A stretch of DNA of 64,000 nt from Bacillota bacterium. Lineage in GTDB: Bacteria; Bacillota; Clostridia; Acetivibrionales; JAMNXU01. The DNA is taken from NCBI GenBank assembly GCA_023623175.1, contig JAMNXU010000031.1, positions 1-64,000 on the forward strand, given 5' to 3'. The notes beneath the pieces were generated by a model, which saw only the letters and a list, made by a program, of their open reading frames with translations, did not search any database and had not been told where the DNA came from. A program made the translations under genes and the position numbers. Positions 37,482-47,763 of the stretch are shown here, piece after piece. Within the stretch, counting starts at the first letter, position 1. Every line of letters begins with the position of its first letter.

Positions 37482-37946
37482 ATGGAAAGAGATAAGATTA
37501 AAGTAGTTGCACAAAACAAGAAAGCAAGGCATGACTATTTCATAGAACAGACTTTTGAAGCGGGCATTGTGCTGTCCGGAACTGAAGTGAAGTCCATAAG
37601 GCAGGGCAAGGTCAATCTCAAGGACAGCTATGCGACCATTGAGCACGGAGAAGTGTTTCTGACAGGAATGCATGTAAGCCCCTATGAACAGGGCAATATA
37701 TTTAACAAGGATCCCGAGAGGGACAGGAAGCTACTGTTGCACAAAAGTGAAATAAACAGGCTTGCCGGGTATGTGCAGCAAAAAGGCATGACACTGGTGC
37801 CCCTGCAGCTCTATTTCAAAAACGGGAAGGTAAAAGTGGAGCTTGGCGTCGCAAGAGGAAAGAAGCTCTATGACAAGCGTGAAGACATAGCGAGACGCGA
37901 CGCAAAGCGCGAGATTGACAGAAAACTGAAGGAACAAATGCGATAA
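37482..37946 (+). CDS. smpB: SsrA-binding protein SmpB
   Basis: A 154-residue SmpB starting [21 protein letters not shown], with [21 protein letters not shown] and the basic C-terminal tail ([17 protein letters not shown]) that enters the mRNA channel. It brings tmRNA to stalled ribosomes, and the tmRNA gene lies 66 nt downstream. The 16-nt word before the start is duplicated (ATGGAAAGAGATAAG occurs twice), giving two possible ATGs; only the second is in frame. Confidence 0.98.
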   Translation: MERDKIKVVAQNKKARHDYFIEQTFEAGIVLSGTEVKSIRQGKVNLKDSYATIEHGEVFLTGMHVSPYEQGNIFNKDPERDRKLLLHKSEINRLAGYVQQKGMTLVPLQLYFKNGKVKVELGVARGKKLYDKREDIARRDAKREIDRKLKEQMR

Positions 37947-38012
37947 AACGAAAGTAATGTATAATAGTGACATTGCTCTTTGCCAATTAAATATGTATCA
38001 TGTTTTATACAT

Positions 38013-38397
38013 GGGGGCGTAATGGTTTCGACGGGATCGTTGAGACTTGAGTAGCGGGTAGAGGATTCTCGTTGGCCTCTTTAAAAAACGAGAGATTAAA
38101 ATAAACGCTAACAACAATTACGAATTAGCTGCTGCCTAAGTTAAGGCAGCCCGTCGGTCCCGGGTTCCTGCGCCCGGGGGTGCCGGCGTCATCAAGTCAG
38201 GCCTTTTGAGTGGGAAGGTTAAACTCTAGCACTGTCGGCGTGGTAGCCTTGAGCGCCGACGGATTCTAAAGGCTACCGAAGTACAAAGCCTGCACATGGG
38301 CGTTGTACCGAGGGAATGACCAAAACATGTGCTACACCCGTAGAAGCTCTTGTTGATACGGTTTCGGACAGGGGTTCGACTCCCCTCGCCTCCACCA
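38013..38397 (+). ncRNA. ssrA: Transfer-messenger RNA (tmRNA)
   Basis: The 5-prime end GGGGGCG pairs with CGCCTCC just before the encoded ACCA. The T-arm GGGGTTCGACTCCCC is present at the end and GGTTTCGACGGGATC near the start. The tag frame starts at GCT 38107 and reads ANNNYELAAA before TAA at 38137-38139, which fits a clostridial degradation tag. Pseudoknot-forming segments follow. It lies directly after smpB. Confidence 0.98.
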
Positions 38398-38420
38398 AAT
38401 CTATAAAGTAAATATTGATA

Positions 38421-38456
38421 CAGTAAAGGTCAACCATATTGGGTTGACCTTTACTG
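38421..38456 (+). terminator. Hairpin after ssrA
   Basis: A perfect 15-bp stem (CAGTAAAGGTCAACC at 38421-38435 with its complement at 38442-38456) has a 6-nt loop. The following T-tract is poor (TTAAATTATG), but position and strength suggest termination of ssrA. Confidence 0.75.
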
Positions 38457-38608
38457 TTAAATTATGAAAATTATACTATAATGCAATTAAAAGGGAACTG
38501 GAAAGAAAGTTTGTCGAACTTGACATTGGAAATTCCTGAATTTCCAAAGGGCAAGAGATATATGCCCTATTCCGGGCCGCGAAAGAGAGGACAAACAGTG
38601 CGGAGTGC

Positions 38609-38947
38609 ATGGTCCCCAAAATGGTGTACGAAGAGAAAAGGACAATGAGGGCAGACCGTATATACTGGGCAGGACATATACCCTTTGTTTTCGGACCAAG
38701 CTTTGATGAGCAGTATGCGCCAGCAATGCCTTCGTTCCGCGATTTGTTCGATTATGGTGATATAAGCGGCCTTGAAAAGAACTGGGGTGAAATTTCCGGG
38801 AAATACTGTGGAGTATTTTTGCATCAGGGCAGAAATTGTTTGCGTGTGATTTCCAAAAATGGAATTAATAACCTGCAACAAAATCCACAGATTCTGTTCT
38901 TGCATCAGCAGATGAACGGAGGGGATATGAACGGAGAGGATATATAA
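38609..38947 (+). CDS. Hypothetical protein or gene remnant
   Basis: A 112-codon frame with no good ribosome site at its first ATG. The frame is open upstream to a stop at 38537, and neighbouring frames overlap it. The composition (IYWAGHIPFVFGP, FRDLFDYGDISGLEKNW) is protein-like but matches nothing I know. It could be a decayed gene between ssrA and the esterase operon. Confidence 0.25.
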   Translation: MVPKMVYEEKRTMRADRIYWAGHIPFVFGPSFDEQYAPAMPSFRDLFDYGDISGLEKNWGEISGKYCGVFLHQGRNCLRVISKNGINNLQQNPQILFLHQQMNGGDMNGEDI

Positions 38948-39033
38948 GTAATTGAAAACGCATCCGAAGGCTGTCATAATAAAAATAAACCTGATAAAAT
39001 CTCGGATTAAATTTATTTATACAGGAGGTTGCC

Positions 39034-39927
39034 ATGCCACTCTCAGAAAAGTTTGTCAGAGGGCAGCTTGAAATCCTCAAGCCCATTACTGCTGGCGCCT
39101 CTTTGCAGGCCGCGCGCCTCGGTCAAAATGCACTGGGCAGGCTTGCGGCAAACAGACTCAGACGAAAAGTTACTGTAGATATTAAGGATTTTGGTGAATT
39201 TTCCGCCGCATGGATTACTTCGAAAAAGCAAAGAGCAAATCAGGTAATTCTTTATCTTCATGGAGGCGGATATGTCGCCGGAGGCATGGATTATGCCAAA
39301 GGTTATGGTTCTGTGCTGGCAGCACAGAATGGCATAGCCGTATTTTGCCCGGCATACAGACTTGCTCCGGAACATCCTTTTCCCGCTGCACTTAATGATG
39401 CCATGACAGCATACCAATATCTGTTAGACCAGGGATATCGAAGCTCGCAGATCGTCCTGTGCGGTGAGAGCGCCGGAGGAGGGCTCGTGTTTTCGCTTTG
39501 CCTGCAATGCAAGGCCACGGGTACTCCACTGCCATGCGGCATTGTAGCTATTTCGCCCTGGACAGACCTTACTTTATCCGGTCATTCATATGAGAAAAAC
39601 CGGGAAAGCGATCCGTCTATGACGATTGAGCGCCTGCGATATTATGTGTCCTGTTACACAGATGATGTTAAGAATCCTTTGGTATCACCGCTGTTCGGAG
39701 ATTTGACCGGTTTACCTCCGTCACTGATTTTTGCAGGCGGAGACGAGATAATGCTCGATGATGCGGTCGCAATGAATCGAAAGCTGTGTGACGCCGGAAA
39801 CCAGTCTGAACTTGTAATATCGCCAAAAATGTGGCATGCTTATATACTCTATGGTTTAAAAGAAAGAAAAGCAGATTCTGAAAAAATAACACGTTTTATA
39901 GAGAAGGTATTATATGAGAGAGACTAA
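39034..39927 (+). CDS. HSL-family alpha/beta hydrolase (esterase)
   Basis: A 297-residue hydrolase of the hormone-sensitive-lipase family (bacterial family IV). It has the oxyanion-hole motif HGGGYV, nucleophile S146 in GESAGG, an acid in GGDEIMLDD and a histidine in MWHAY. No signal peptide is present. The AGGAGG ribosome site is strong. Its end overlaps the acyltransferase-like gene by 14 nt, so an ester-forming protein and an ester-cleaving enzyme are translationally coupled. The natural substrate is unknown. Confidence 0.88.
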   Translation: MPLSEKFVRGQLEILKPITAGASLQAARLGQNALGRLAANRLRRKVTVDIKDFGEFSAAWITSKKQRANQVILYLHGGGYVAGGMDYAKGYGSVLAAQNGIAVFCPAYRLAPEHPFPAALNDAMTAYQYLLDQGYRSSQIVLCGESAGGGLVFSLCLQCKATGTPLPCGIVAISPWTDLTLSGHSYEKNRESDPSMTIERLRYYVSCYTDDVKNPLVSPLFGDLTGLPPSLIFAGGDEIMLDDAVAMNRKLCDAGNQSELVISPKMWHAYILYGLKERKADSEKITRFIEKVLYERD

Positions 39928-41194
39928 ACTTCGCTGGATGAAATTAGATAACGCAGCTAAAGTATATCCTGCTACAAAACGGCGCAATTGGAGTAATGTG
40001 TTCAGGCTTTCTGCGACACTTACAGAAAACGTTGACCCAAACGTGCTGCAAAACGTGCTGGATAATGTGGTCAAACGTTTTCCGTCCATTTCCGCCCGTA
40101 TCCGCCGCGGCATGTTCTGGTACTATATCGAAGAACTGCCGAAGGCACCAAAAATACAAATGGAAGCATGTCATCCTTTAGCTCCCATGCCTTTTCACAT
40201 GATACGAAAGTGCGCATTCAGGGTGCTCTACTATGAAAACCGGATTGCTATTGAAGTATTCCATGCCTTAACCGACGGAAACGGCGCAATGGTATTCCTG
40301 AAAACCCTTCTTTCAGAATACCTTAAAGCAAAATACAACATTACCGTCACACCAGGCCATGGAGTGCTCGATTGCGAAGAAGAACCGCGGGAGGAAGAAC
40401 TCCAGGACAGCTTTCTTGTTCATGCGGGGAGTGTCAAACAGAGCCGCCGTGATGTGAGTGCCTACAGACTGCGCGGCACGCCGGAACCTGACAGATATAT
40501 TACTGTTACAACCGGAATACTTGATGTAAAAGAAGTCCTGGCAAAGGCAAAATCCTATAACGTAAGCGTTACCGTGTTCCTGGCATCAGTTTTGATACAA
40601 TCTATCATAGAGATACAGGAAGCCGCAGTGCCGGACATCAGAAAAAGAAAGCCTGTCAAAATTCTCATTCCTGTAGATTTAAGGCGCATTTACAACAGTG
40701 AAACATTGCGCAATTTTGTGCTCTATGTCACTCCGGGTGTCAACCCAAAACTCGGCACATTTACACTTGAGGAGATCATGCGGGCTGTACATCACCAGAT
40801 GGGCGTTGAGATTACGGATAAGCAAATGAGGACGAAAATTTCAAAAAACGTTGCGGATGAATTAAATCCCGTGTTGCGTATCGCTCCACTTTTCCTGAAG
40901 AACATAGTTGTAAAACTGGTGTACAACGCAATCGGTGAAACCAAATCCTGTCTTACCTTATCCAATCTCGGCGCAATTAAGCTGTCCGACGAAATGTATC
41001 CTTATATTAAGAGAATGGACTTTATTCTGGGTACGCAGGCAACCAGGCCAAACAACTGTGGAGTCCTTTCCTACGGCGATAAAATGTATATCAATTTTAC
41101 GCGCAACATCAAAGAGTCAACATTAGAGCGTATTTTCTTCACAAAATTACGATCCATGGGACTGCATGTCAAAGTTGAGAGCAATAGCAGATAA
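39914..41194 (+). CDS. Condensation-domain-like acyltransferase
   Basis: A 426-residue protein of the chloramphenicol-acetyltransferase-like / condensation-domain superfamily. It has an HxxxDG-type motif (HALTDGNG; H117, D121), a mid-protein PVDLRR, and a C-terminal latch-like region. Such stand-alone proteins include alcohol acetyltransferases and PapA-type enzymes, which transfer an acyl group from CoA or a carrier protein to a hydroxyl. It lies between an esterase and a DUF6320 membrane protein in an apparent operon. The acyl donor and acceptor cannot be read from the sequence. Confidence 0.75.
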   Translation: MRETKLRWMKLDNAAKVYPATKRRNWSNVFRLSATLTENVDPNVLQNVLDNVVKRFPSISARIRRGMFWYYIEELPKAPKIQMEACHPLAPMPFHMIRKCAFRVLYYENRIAIEVFHALTDGNGAMVFLKTLLSEYLKAKYNITVTPGHGVLDCEEEPREEELQDSFLVHAGSVKQSRRDVSAYRLRGTPEPDRYITVTTGILDVKEVLAKAKSYNVSVTVFLASVLIQSIIEIQEAAVPDIRKRKPVKILIPVDLRRIYNSETLRNFVLYVTPGVNPKLGTFTLEEIMRAVHHQMGVEITDKQMRTKISKNVADELNPVLRIAPLFLKNIVVKLVYNAIGETKSCLTLSNLGAIKLSDEMYPYIKRMDFILGTQATRPNNCGVLSYGDKMYINFTRNIKESTLERIFFTKLRSMGLHVKVESNSR

Positions 41195-41238
41195 TAAAGA
41201 AAATTAATAATTTCTTGCAGGGAAAGAGGTAATTTATA

Positions 41239-41946
41239 ATGGCTTTCTGCATCAAATGCGGAGTTGAACTGTCGGACACTGAAAAAAAGTGTCCGTTATG
41301 CAACACGATCGTCTACCATCCTGATATAAAAAGGGCCGAATCAAAGCCACCCTATCCTCAGCATGAAGTTTTTCCTGAAGTTCAAACGAATAAATGCGGT
41401 ACGCTGTTCATCCTGACCACCTTGTGCATCCTTGCATTAGTGGTTACCCTTCTTTGCAACTTCAGTATAAATGGCAGTTTGACCTGGTCACATTATGCCT
41501 GGAGCAGCATTGTCATGCTGTATATCATTGTCGTACTCCCGATATGGTTTAGCAGACCGAATCCCGTGATTTTTGTTGCAGCTGACTACGCAGCCCTGGC
41601 ATTATACCTTTGGTTTATCTGCTACTTAACCGGTGGCACATGGTTTTTAACCTTTGCCCTCCCAGTCGTCGGGTTAAATGCCCTTTTGGTCATCACGATG
41701 ATCGTGCTGATACGCAATTTAAAGCATCGTATTCTGTATATACTTGGCGGTGGCTTTATTGTAGGCGGATTATTCATGCTGCTGACAGAATTTCTCATCA
41801 ACTATACCTTTGAAATTCGCGGGATGCTCCGGTTGATTTGGTCTATCTATCCCTTTGCCGCCCTTTCTATAATAGGAATTGCACTTATAATCATTGAACT
41901 TAATCCTCCATTAAAGGAAGCTCTTCGTAAGAGATTTTTCGTTTAA
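41239..41946 (+). CDS. DUF6320-type zinc-ribbon membrane protein
   Basis: A 235-residue protein with an N-terminal C4 zinc ribbon (C4, C7, C18, C21) on the cytosolic side, then a linker and six hydrophobic membrane segments (from about 55 to 225). This layout fits DUF6320, commonly found beside condensation-like acyltransferases in Clostridia. It is the last gene of the operon before a strong terminator. Its role is unknown; a membrane partner or transporter for the acylated product is a guess. Confidence 0.7.
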   Translation: MAFCIKCGVELSDTEKKCPLCNTIVYHPDIKRAESKPPYPQHEVFPEVQTNKCGTLFILTTLCILALVVTLLCNFSINGSLTWSHYAWSSIVMLYIIVVLPIWFSRPNPVIFVAADYAALALYLWFICYLTGGTWFLTFALPVVGLNALLVITMIVLIRNLKHRILYILGGGFIVGGLFMLLTEFLINYTFEIRGMLRLIWSIYPFAALSIIGIALIIIELNPPLKEALRKRFFV

Positions 41947-42015
41947 TATATTTATAAGCATGAACTTGAGGCGTTTAAAAAAGAGTCAGCAAAGTTGAAA
42001 AAGAAATCTTAAATG

Positions 42016-42046
42016 AAAAAGGGCTGTGCAATGACAGCCCTTTTTT
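42016..42046 (+). terminator. Terminator after the DUF6320 gene
   Basis: GGGCTGT (42021-42027) pairs with ACAGCCC (42034-42040), flanked by an A run before and six T after. It closes the three-gene esterase operon. Confidence 0.93.
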
Positions 42047-42229
42047 GGGAAAAAGCCCGGAAAGAATTCCAGGCTTTGGTTTTTTTACTTAACAGGGATA
42101 AATCTGAACTCTGCATGGTTGGGTGCATCCAGGTCTTAAAAGGAGTTAATCTCCACTTTATTTCTTGCGAGACTGAAATTGTTCTAAAGTGCCGGCATCG
42201 AAAACGAAAAGGTTTGCACCCTGATGATT

Positions 42230-42279
42230 CTTGACTGAAAAAACCTGTTTACTCAATTTACATATTAACTTCAGTCAAG
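42230..42279. promoter_or_regulatory. Spaced inverted repeat upstream of xylA
   Basis: CTTGACTGAA (42230-42239) and TTCAGTCAAG (42270-42279) are perfect inverted copies 30 bp apart, about 280 bp before xylA. They could be operator half-sites for looping, or part of a leader hairpin. No classical XylR operator is apparent. A TATAAT lies at 42475-42480 with a poor -35. Nothing else is recognisable in the 600-bp gap. Confidence 0.45.
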
Positions 42280-42558
42280 TAAATAAGACGGGTATCTGCA
42301 TGAAATACTGAAAAATCGACATGAAATGAGGGAAAAAGGTTTCGGTTGTCTGCACTGATCGCTGATATTTCCGAGGCAACAAATTCCAGTATGCGGAGGA
42401 GATGGAACTGAAATCAAAGGCTGGTATTGGACAAATACTATGCTAAACTTATGTTTTTAATTTTTTAAATGCTGTATAATTTTGCTTGTAGAGCCAGGAA
42501 AGAAAAAATATTCTTGAGATAAGCAAAGAATATTGAAACAGAAATGGGAGGGAGTATT

Positions 42559-43893
42559 TTGAAAGAAATTTTTGAAAACCTGCCGAAGGTGCGGTATGAA
42601 GGTCCGGAGAGCAATAACCCCTATGCCTTTAAGTTTTATGACGCCGATCGTGTTATTATGGGTAAGCCCATGAAAGATCATCTTCGCTTTGCGATGGCCT
42701 GGTGGCACAATCTTTGCAATGAAGGTTCAGATATGTTCGGAGCTGCAACCGGAGACAAAAGCTTCGGCTGTATTCCCGGGACCATGGAGCATGCGTATGC
42801 CAAGGTAGATGCCGGTTTTGAATTCATGGATAAGCTGGGCATTGACTATTTCTGTTTCCACGATGCCGACATTGCGCCGCAGGCGGATACCATTGAAGAA
42901 ACCAACCGTCGACTGGACGAAATTACCGATTACATCAAGGAGAAAATGGAAAAGCATAACAAGAAGCTGCTTTGGGGAACGGCGAATTTGTTCAGCAGCC
43001 CTGTGTACATGAACGGAGCGGGAAGCACCAACAGCGTGGATGTATACTGTTATGCGGCTGCGCAGGTAAAGAAGGCGCTGGAACTGACAGTGAAACTGGG
43101 CGGGCTTGGTTATGTATTCTGGGGCGGACGCGAGGGCTATGAAACCTTGTGGAATACCGATATGAAGTTTGAGCAGGAAAATATCGCTGCCTTGATGCGC
43201 ATGGCGGTTGATTACGGGCGCCGGATCGGGTTTAAGGGCGATTTTTACATTGAGCCTAAAGCGAAAGAGCCCATGAAGCATCAATATGATTTTGATACCG
43301 CCACTGCAATTGGTTTCCTGCGCCAGTACGGGCTTGATAAGGATTTCAAAATCAATGTTGAAGCTAACCATGCCACGCTGGCGGGCCACACCTTCCAGCA
43401 CGAGTTGCGAGTCGCGGCGATCAACGGAATGCTCGGTTCCATAGATGCCAACCAGGGTGATCTGCTGCTGGGCTGGGATACGGACGAATTCCCTTACAAT
43501 GTTTACGAAACCACTGCCTGTATGTATGAAGTGCTGAAAGCAGGCGGTTTTAAAAACGGCGGCCTCAATTTTGACGCCAAAACGCGCCGTTCAAGTTATA
43601 CTTATGAAGATATGTTCCTGGCCTTTATTCTGGGTATGGACAGTTTTGCGCTTGGCCTGATAAACGCCGCCCGCATCATTGAGGACGGCCGCCTGGACGC
43701 TTTTATAAAACAGAGGTACAGTTCCTTTGATTCGGAAATCGGCCTTCGCATCCGCAGCGGTCAAACTACGTTGGAAGAATTGGCCGAATACGCTGTGAAA
43801 AAAGGAAAACCGCCTCTGCCGGGTTCGGGCAGGCAGGAATATATTCTGAGTATTATAAATCAACTGATTAATAAATGGCAGGGATTAAAATGA
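42559..43893 (+). CDS. xylA: Xylose isomerase
   Basis: A class-II xylose isomerase of 444 residues. The frame begins with ATG at 42544, but the ribosome site GGGAGGG lies inside its first codons and points to a TTG at 42559 ([15 protein letters not shown]). It has FHDADIAPQ (catalytic His), the metal-binding [20 protein letters not shown] and GSIDANQGD. It converts D-xylose to D-xylulose in the cytosol and is the first gene of a coupled xylose/xylan operon with a GH3 enzyme and xylB. Confidence 0.97.
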   Translation: MKEIFENLPKVRYEGPESNNPYAFKFYDADRVIMGKPMKDHLRFAMAWWHNLCNEGSDMFGAATGDKSFGCIPGTMEHAYAKVDAGFEFMDKLGIDYFCFHDADIAPQADTIEETNRRLDEITDYIKEKMEKHNKKLLWGTANLFSSPVYMNGAGSTNSVDVYCYAAAQVKKALELTVKLGGLGYVFWGGREGYETLWNTDMKFEQENIAALMRMAVDYGRRIGFKGDFYIEPKAKEPMKHQYDFDTATAIGFLRQYGLDKDFKINVEANHATLAGHTFQHELRVAAINGMLGSIDANQGDLLLGWDTDEFPYNVYETTACMYEVLKAGGFKNGGLNFDAKTRRSSYTYEDMFLAFILGMDSFALGLINAARIIEDGRLDAFIKQRYSSFDSEIGLRIRSGQTTLEELAEYAVKKGKPPLPGSGRQEYILSIINQLINKWQGLK

Positions 43894-45986
43894 CGCGTGA
43901 AGAAGCCAGATTAAAGGCATCAGAATTGGTTGCACAGATGACAACTGAAGAGAAGATATCGCAGCTTGTATACGACGCCCGCTCTGTCGAGCGGCTGGGC
44001 ATTCCATCATATAACTGGTGGAATGAGGCGCTGCATGGCGTGGCCCGTGCCGGCCTGGCAACGGTTTTCCCGCAGGCGATTGCGATGGCCGCTTCCTTTG
44101 ATCCGGAACTGCTGTATGAAGTAGCATCCGCAATTGCCGATGAAGCCCGGGCAAAATACAACGCTGCGCAGCAGGAAGGGGATCACGGCATCTATAAAGG
44201 ACTGACCTTCTGGTCACCCAATATCAATATTTTTCGTGACCCTCGCTGGGGACGCGGCCAGGAAACCTATGGCGAAGATCCGTTCCTTACCGCGACGATG
44301 GGTATGGCCTTTGTAAAAGGGCTCCAGGGGGACGGGGAATTCATGAAAGCAGCTGCCTGCGCGAAGCATTTCGCAGTACACAGCGGACCGGAGGCTTTAA
44401 GGCATTCCCTTGATGCCCGCGTGGATGATCGTGACTTGTTTGAGACTTACCTGCCTGCCTTTGAGTGGCTGGTGAAAGAGGCTAAGGTAGAAGCTGTGAT
44501 GGGCGCATACAACCGCGTCAACGGAGAACCGGCATGCGGAAGCAAACGGTTGCTGGTTGATATCCTGCGCGGAGAGTGGGGATTTGAAGGGCATGTGGTT
44601 TCCGACTGCGGCGCCATCGCCGATTTCCATGAAAATCATCATGTCACATCCTCCGCTTATGAATCGGAGGCAATGGCTCTCAAGGCTGGTTGTGACCTGA
44701 ACTGCGGGTGTGTGTACGCCGCCGGAAACATCCTGGTAGCCTTGGAGAAGGGATTGATTACGGAAGAGGATTTGGACCGTTCGGTCATTCGCTTGATGAC
44801 CACGCGTTTCCTTTTGGGAATGTTTGAAGAAAAACCACCCTATGCGGATATCCCGCTTGAGGTGGTGGATTGTCCTGCTCACCAGGAGCTGAACCTGAAA
44901 ATGGCGCAAGAATCCATTGTGTTATTGAAAAATACAGACAATTTTTTGCCTTTAGACCCTGCACAGCTTAAATCCGTGGCGATTATCGGTCCAAACGCAC
45001 AGTCCGTTTCGGTGCTGAAGGGCAATTACTGCGGTACTGCCGGTGAATATATCACAATTGCTGATGGAATTCGCCGTTCGCTGCCAGGGGCCCGGGTTAA
45101 TGTCATAACGGGCTGTAAATTATATGACCGCAAAGAAAGGGGCTATGAATGGGATGGCGGCATTTCCGAAGCGGTAGCTTACGCACGCAGGGCAGACCTG
45201 ACCGTTTTGTGTGTCGGACTGGATCCGACCATTGAGGGCGAAGAAGGCGAAGCGTCAAGCGAATATGCTATCGGGGACAAGCATAATCTGCTTTTGCCCA
45301 GGAGCCAGCAAAACCTGGTGGAAGCAGTATGCAGGGTTACCGACCGCCTGGTTGTTGTGGTTACAGCGGGAAGCTGTATCGATCTTGGCATTGCAAACAC
45401 CCATGCGAAGGCCATCCTTCATGCCTGGTATCCCGGAGCGCGCGGTGGCGAAGCCGTGGCAGACATTCTGTTTGGGCGTGTCAGTCCTTCGGGCCGTTTG
45501 CCGGTTACATTCTATCACGACAATAACAATATCCCGGATATTACCGACTATCGGATGGCCGGGCGTACATATCGCTTTTTGAAAGAAAAGCCGCTCTATC
45601 CTTTCGGTTACGGTTTGAGTTACACAACCTTTGCTTATCAGGATTTTGATATCACAAAAACCGACGCTGGCCTCATCGCATCTGTAAGCGTAACCAATAC
45701 CGGCTGTTGTTCCGGCCGCGAAGTGGTGCAGGTATACGCGAAGTTGAAAGACAGCCGTTTTCCTGCTCCCAATTTCCAGCTGTGCGGTATTGCCAGTGTT
45801 ACACTGGATCCCGGTGAAACCGCCCGGGTGAATATTCCTGTTTCCGGGTATTGGCTCAAGGTTGTAACGGATAAAGGAAAACGTGTGGACCCCGACGAAG
45901 GCATTACCCTGTACGTGGGAGGTCATCAGCCTGATGAATACAGCTGTCAGCTGTGCGGTACAAAATGCTTGGAACGGAGGATATAA
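43890..45986 (+). CDS. GH3 family beta-xylosidase/beta-glucosidase
   Basis: The ATG at 43890 overlaps the xylA stop (ATGA). The 698-residue enzyme has the GH3 N-domain ([30 protein letters not shown], nucleophile D239 in VSDCGAI), the middle alpha/beta domain and a C-terminal fibronectin-III-like domain. The [15 protein letters not shown] and LNCGCVY segments resemble the plant-type beta-xylosidase branch. Its place between xylA and xylB makes xylo-oligosaccharides the likely substrate (inference). With no signal peptide it acts on imported oligomers. Confidence 0.92.
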   Translation: MTREEARLKASELVAQMTTEEKISQLVYDARSVERLGIPSYNWWNEALHGVARAGLATVFPQAIAMAASFDPELLYEVASAIADEARAKYNAAQQEGDHGIYKGLTFWSPNINIFRDPRWGRGQETYGEDPFLTATMGMAFVKGLQGDGEFMKAAACAKHFAVHSGPEALRHSLDARVDDRDLFETYLPAFEWLVKEAKVEAVMGAYNRVNGEPACGSKRLLVDILRGEWGFEGHVVSDCGAIADFHENHHVTSSAYESEAMALKAGCDLNCGCVYAAGNILVALEKGLITEEDLDRSVIRLMTTRFLLGMFEEKPPYADIPLEVVDCPAHQELNLKMAQESIVLLKNTDNFLPLDPAQLKSVAIIGPNAQSVSVLKGNYCGTAGEYITIADGIRRSLPGARVNVITGCKLYDRKERGYEWDGGISEAVAYARRADLTVLCVGLDPTIEGEEGEASSEYAIGDKHNLLLPRSQQNLVEAVCRVTDRLVVVVTAGSCIDLGIANTHAKAILHAWYPGARGGEAVADILFGRVSPSGRLPVTFYHDNNNIPDITDYRMAGRTYRFLKEKPLYPFGYGLSYTTFAYQDFDITKTDAGLIASVSVTNTGCCSGREVVQVYAKLKDSRFPAPNFQLCGIASVTLDPGETARVNIPVSGYWLKVVTDKGKRVDPDEGITLYVGGHQPDEYSCQLCGTKCLERRI

Positions 45987-45989
45987 CAC

Positions 45990-47507
45990 ATGTATTTATT
46001 AGGCATCGATATTGGTACATCCGGAACGAAAACCGTTCTTTTCAATGAACAGGGCCAGGCATTGGCGAGTTATACCGGGGAATATCCTTTATATCAGCCT
46101 CGTAACGGCTGGGCGGAACAGGATCCTGAGGATTGGTGGCAGGCAACCGTGAAGGGAATCCGGGCAGTACTTGCCTCGGTTCCCGAAGCAAGGAAGGATC
46201 GGATCGCTGTTGGCCTTTCAGGTCAAATGCACGGGCTGGTTATGCTGGATAAGGAAGGCAGGCTGCTGCGACGCTCTATCATCTGGTGCGATCAGCGTAC
46301 CAGCGAAGAAGTCGAGCAGATGAACAGGATCGCAGGGGCACAGCGGCTGATCGAAATTTCAGCCAATCCAGCCATGACGGGATTTACCGCCGCAAAAATT
46401 CTATGGGTGCAGAATCACGAGCCTGATATTTATTCACGCTGCGCACACATTCTTCTGCCGAAGGATTATATACGGTATCGACTGACTGGTGAGTTTGCTA
46501 CCGAGGTTTCCGATGCCTCCGGCATGCAGCTGATGGATGTGAGAAACCGTTGCTGGTCCTCCGAGCTGCTGACTGCGTTTAATATTGACCGGGATGTTTT
46601 GGGTACGATGTATGAGTCGCCGGAGCTGACCGGCAATGTACATGACGAAGCTGCCAATGCTACGGGTTTGCCGGCAGGCACACCGGTGGTGGCCGGCGCC
46701 GGTGATAATCCCGCCGCGGCAATTGGAACCGGCATTGTGCGCCAGGGCAGAGCTTTCAATACCATAGGTTCTTCGGCTGTGATTTATGCCGTTACCGACG
46801 AACTGCGCCTGGACATGCAGGGACGTATACACAGCCTGTGTGCTTCCGTTCCGGGGAAATGGACTCTCATGAGCTGTACTCAAAGCGCCGGGCTGTCCCT
46901 GAAATGGCTGCGGGATACCTGCTGTACTGCTGAAATCGCCCTGGCCCGATGTGAAAAGGTGGATCCCTATAAAATCATGGATGAGTTGGCTGAAGGTGTA
47001 CCGATCGGTGCTGATAAGCTGCTGTTTCTGCCTTACCTGATGGGTGAGCGTTCTCCGCATCCGGACCCGTTGTGCCGCAGCGCGTTTGTGGGGCTTACTG
47101 CCCGTCACGGCCGGCCGCATTTGATTCGGGCGGTGATGGAGGGTGTTGCGTATTCCCAGCGGGAATGCCTGGATGTATTCCGCGAAATGGGATTGAAGGT
47201 GGATTGCATGACCATTTGCGGCGGAGGCGGGAGGAGCAGGCTTTGGAGGCAGATGCTTGCGGATGTGTATGGCTGCCCCGTCAATACATTGAAGGTTGAT
47301 GAAGGAGGTGCTCTGGGTGCCGCACTGCTGGCCGGGGTTGGAACCGGCATTTACACCAGCGTGGAACAGGCCTGTGAAGCGGTAGTGCAGTACAATGAGC
47401 CGCAGGCGCCATCTCCGAACGCCAGTGAATATGAACCTTATTATGATTTGTATAAAAAGCTGTATCCCTGCTTGAAGCCGATTTTTGATCAACTGGCGGA
47501 AATTTAA
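45990..47507 (+). CDS. xylB: Xylulokinase
   Basis: A 505-residue FGGY-family kinase with DIGTSGTKTVLF at the N-terminus, the catalytic region GLSGQMHGLV, IIWCDQRT, and the C-terminal ATP-site segments AGAGDNPAAAIG and ICGGGGRS. It phosphorylates D-xylulose to D-xylulose 5-phosphate, completing the xylose entry route. It begins 3 nt after the GH3 stop, with GGAGG upstream. Confidence 0.96.
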   Translation: MYLLGIDIGTSGTKTVLFNEQGQALASYTGEYPLYQPRNGWAEQDPEDWWQATVKGIRAVLASVPEARKDRIAVGLSGQMHGLVMLDKEGRLLRRSIIWCDQRTSEEVEQMNRIAGAQRLIEISANPAMTGFTAAKILWVQNHEPDIYSRCAHILLPKDYIRYRLTGEFATEVSDASGMQLMDVRNRCWSSELLTAFNIDRDVLGTMYESPELTGNVHDEAANATGLPAGTPVVAGAGDNPAAAIGTGIVRQGRAFNTIGSSAVIYAVTDELRLDMQGRIHSLCASVPGKWTLMSCTQSAGLSLKWLRDTCCTAEIALARCEKVDPYKIMDELAEGVPIGADKLLFLPYLMGERSPHPDPLCRSAFVGLTARHGRPHLIRAVMEGVAYSQRECLDVFREMGLKVDCMTICGGGGRSRLWRQMLADVYGCPVNTLKVDEGGALGAALLAGVGTGIYTSVEQACEAVVQYNEPQAPSPNASEYEPYYDLYKKLYPCLKPIFDQLAEI

Positions 47508-47569
47508 TGCCCGGTTGATAGAGCTTCTGTAGATTTGGCTATCCACCGGACGCCTGAATACGGCTCCGA

Positions 47570-47654
47570 CCTGCGAATCGTTTTCGACGCTGCGGCTCGA
47601 CGGCTGATTTTGGCAACTCATCTTTAAAGCAAATTTAGTTTTTGCAGTAAAATC
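47570..47654. mobile_element. Truncated copy of the MITE-like element
   Basis: These 85 bp are identical to 30015-30099, the right arm of the element between clpX and lonB. The left arm is absent, so it is a 5-prime-truncated remnant downstream of xylB. It ends in the same CAGTAAAATC terminus, followed by TTATAT. Confidence 0.85.
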
Positions 47655-47763
47655 TTATATAATGTTAGATGCAGCAAGAATGTATAACCAGCGCTAAAAT
47701 ATAAAATCATGGAAAGCTTTTTTATTCTGTTCATTTTAAGATCATAAAAGGAAGGATAAGAAA

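Noticed and set aside
42013-42234. 73-codon plus-strand frame before xylA
   Set aside because: It begins inside the terminator of the DUF6320 operon and has no ribosome site.
42544-42558. ATG at 42544 as the start of xylA
   Set aside because: The only good ribosome site lies inside these codons, pointing to the TTG at 42559.
46434-47621. Minus-strand frame of 395 codons opposite xylB
   Set aside because: Covers an unmistakable xylulokinase; Arg/His/Gln-rich shadow without a ribosome site.
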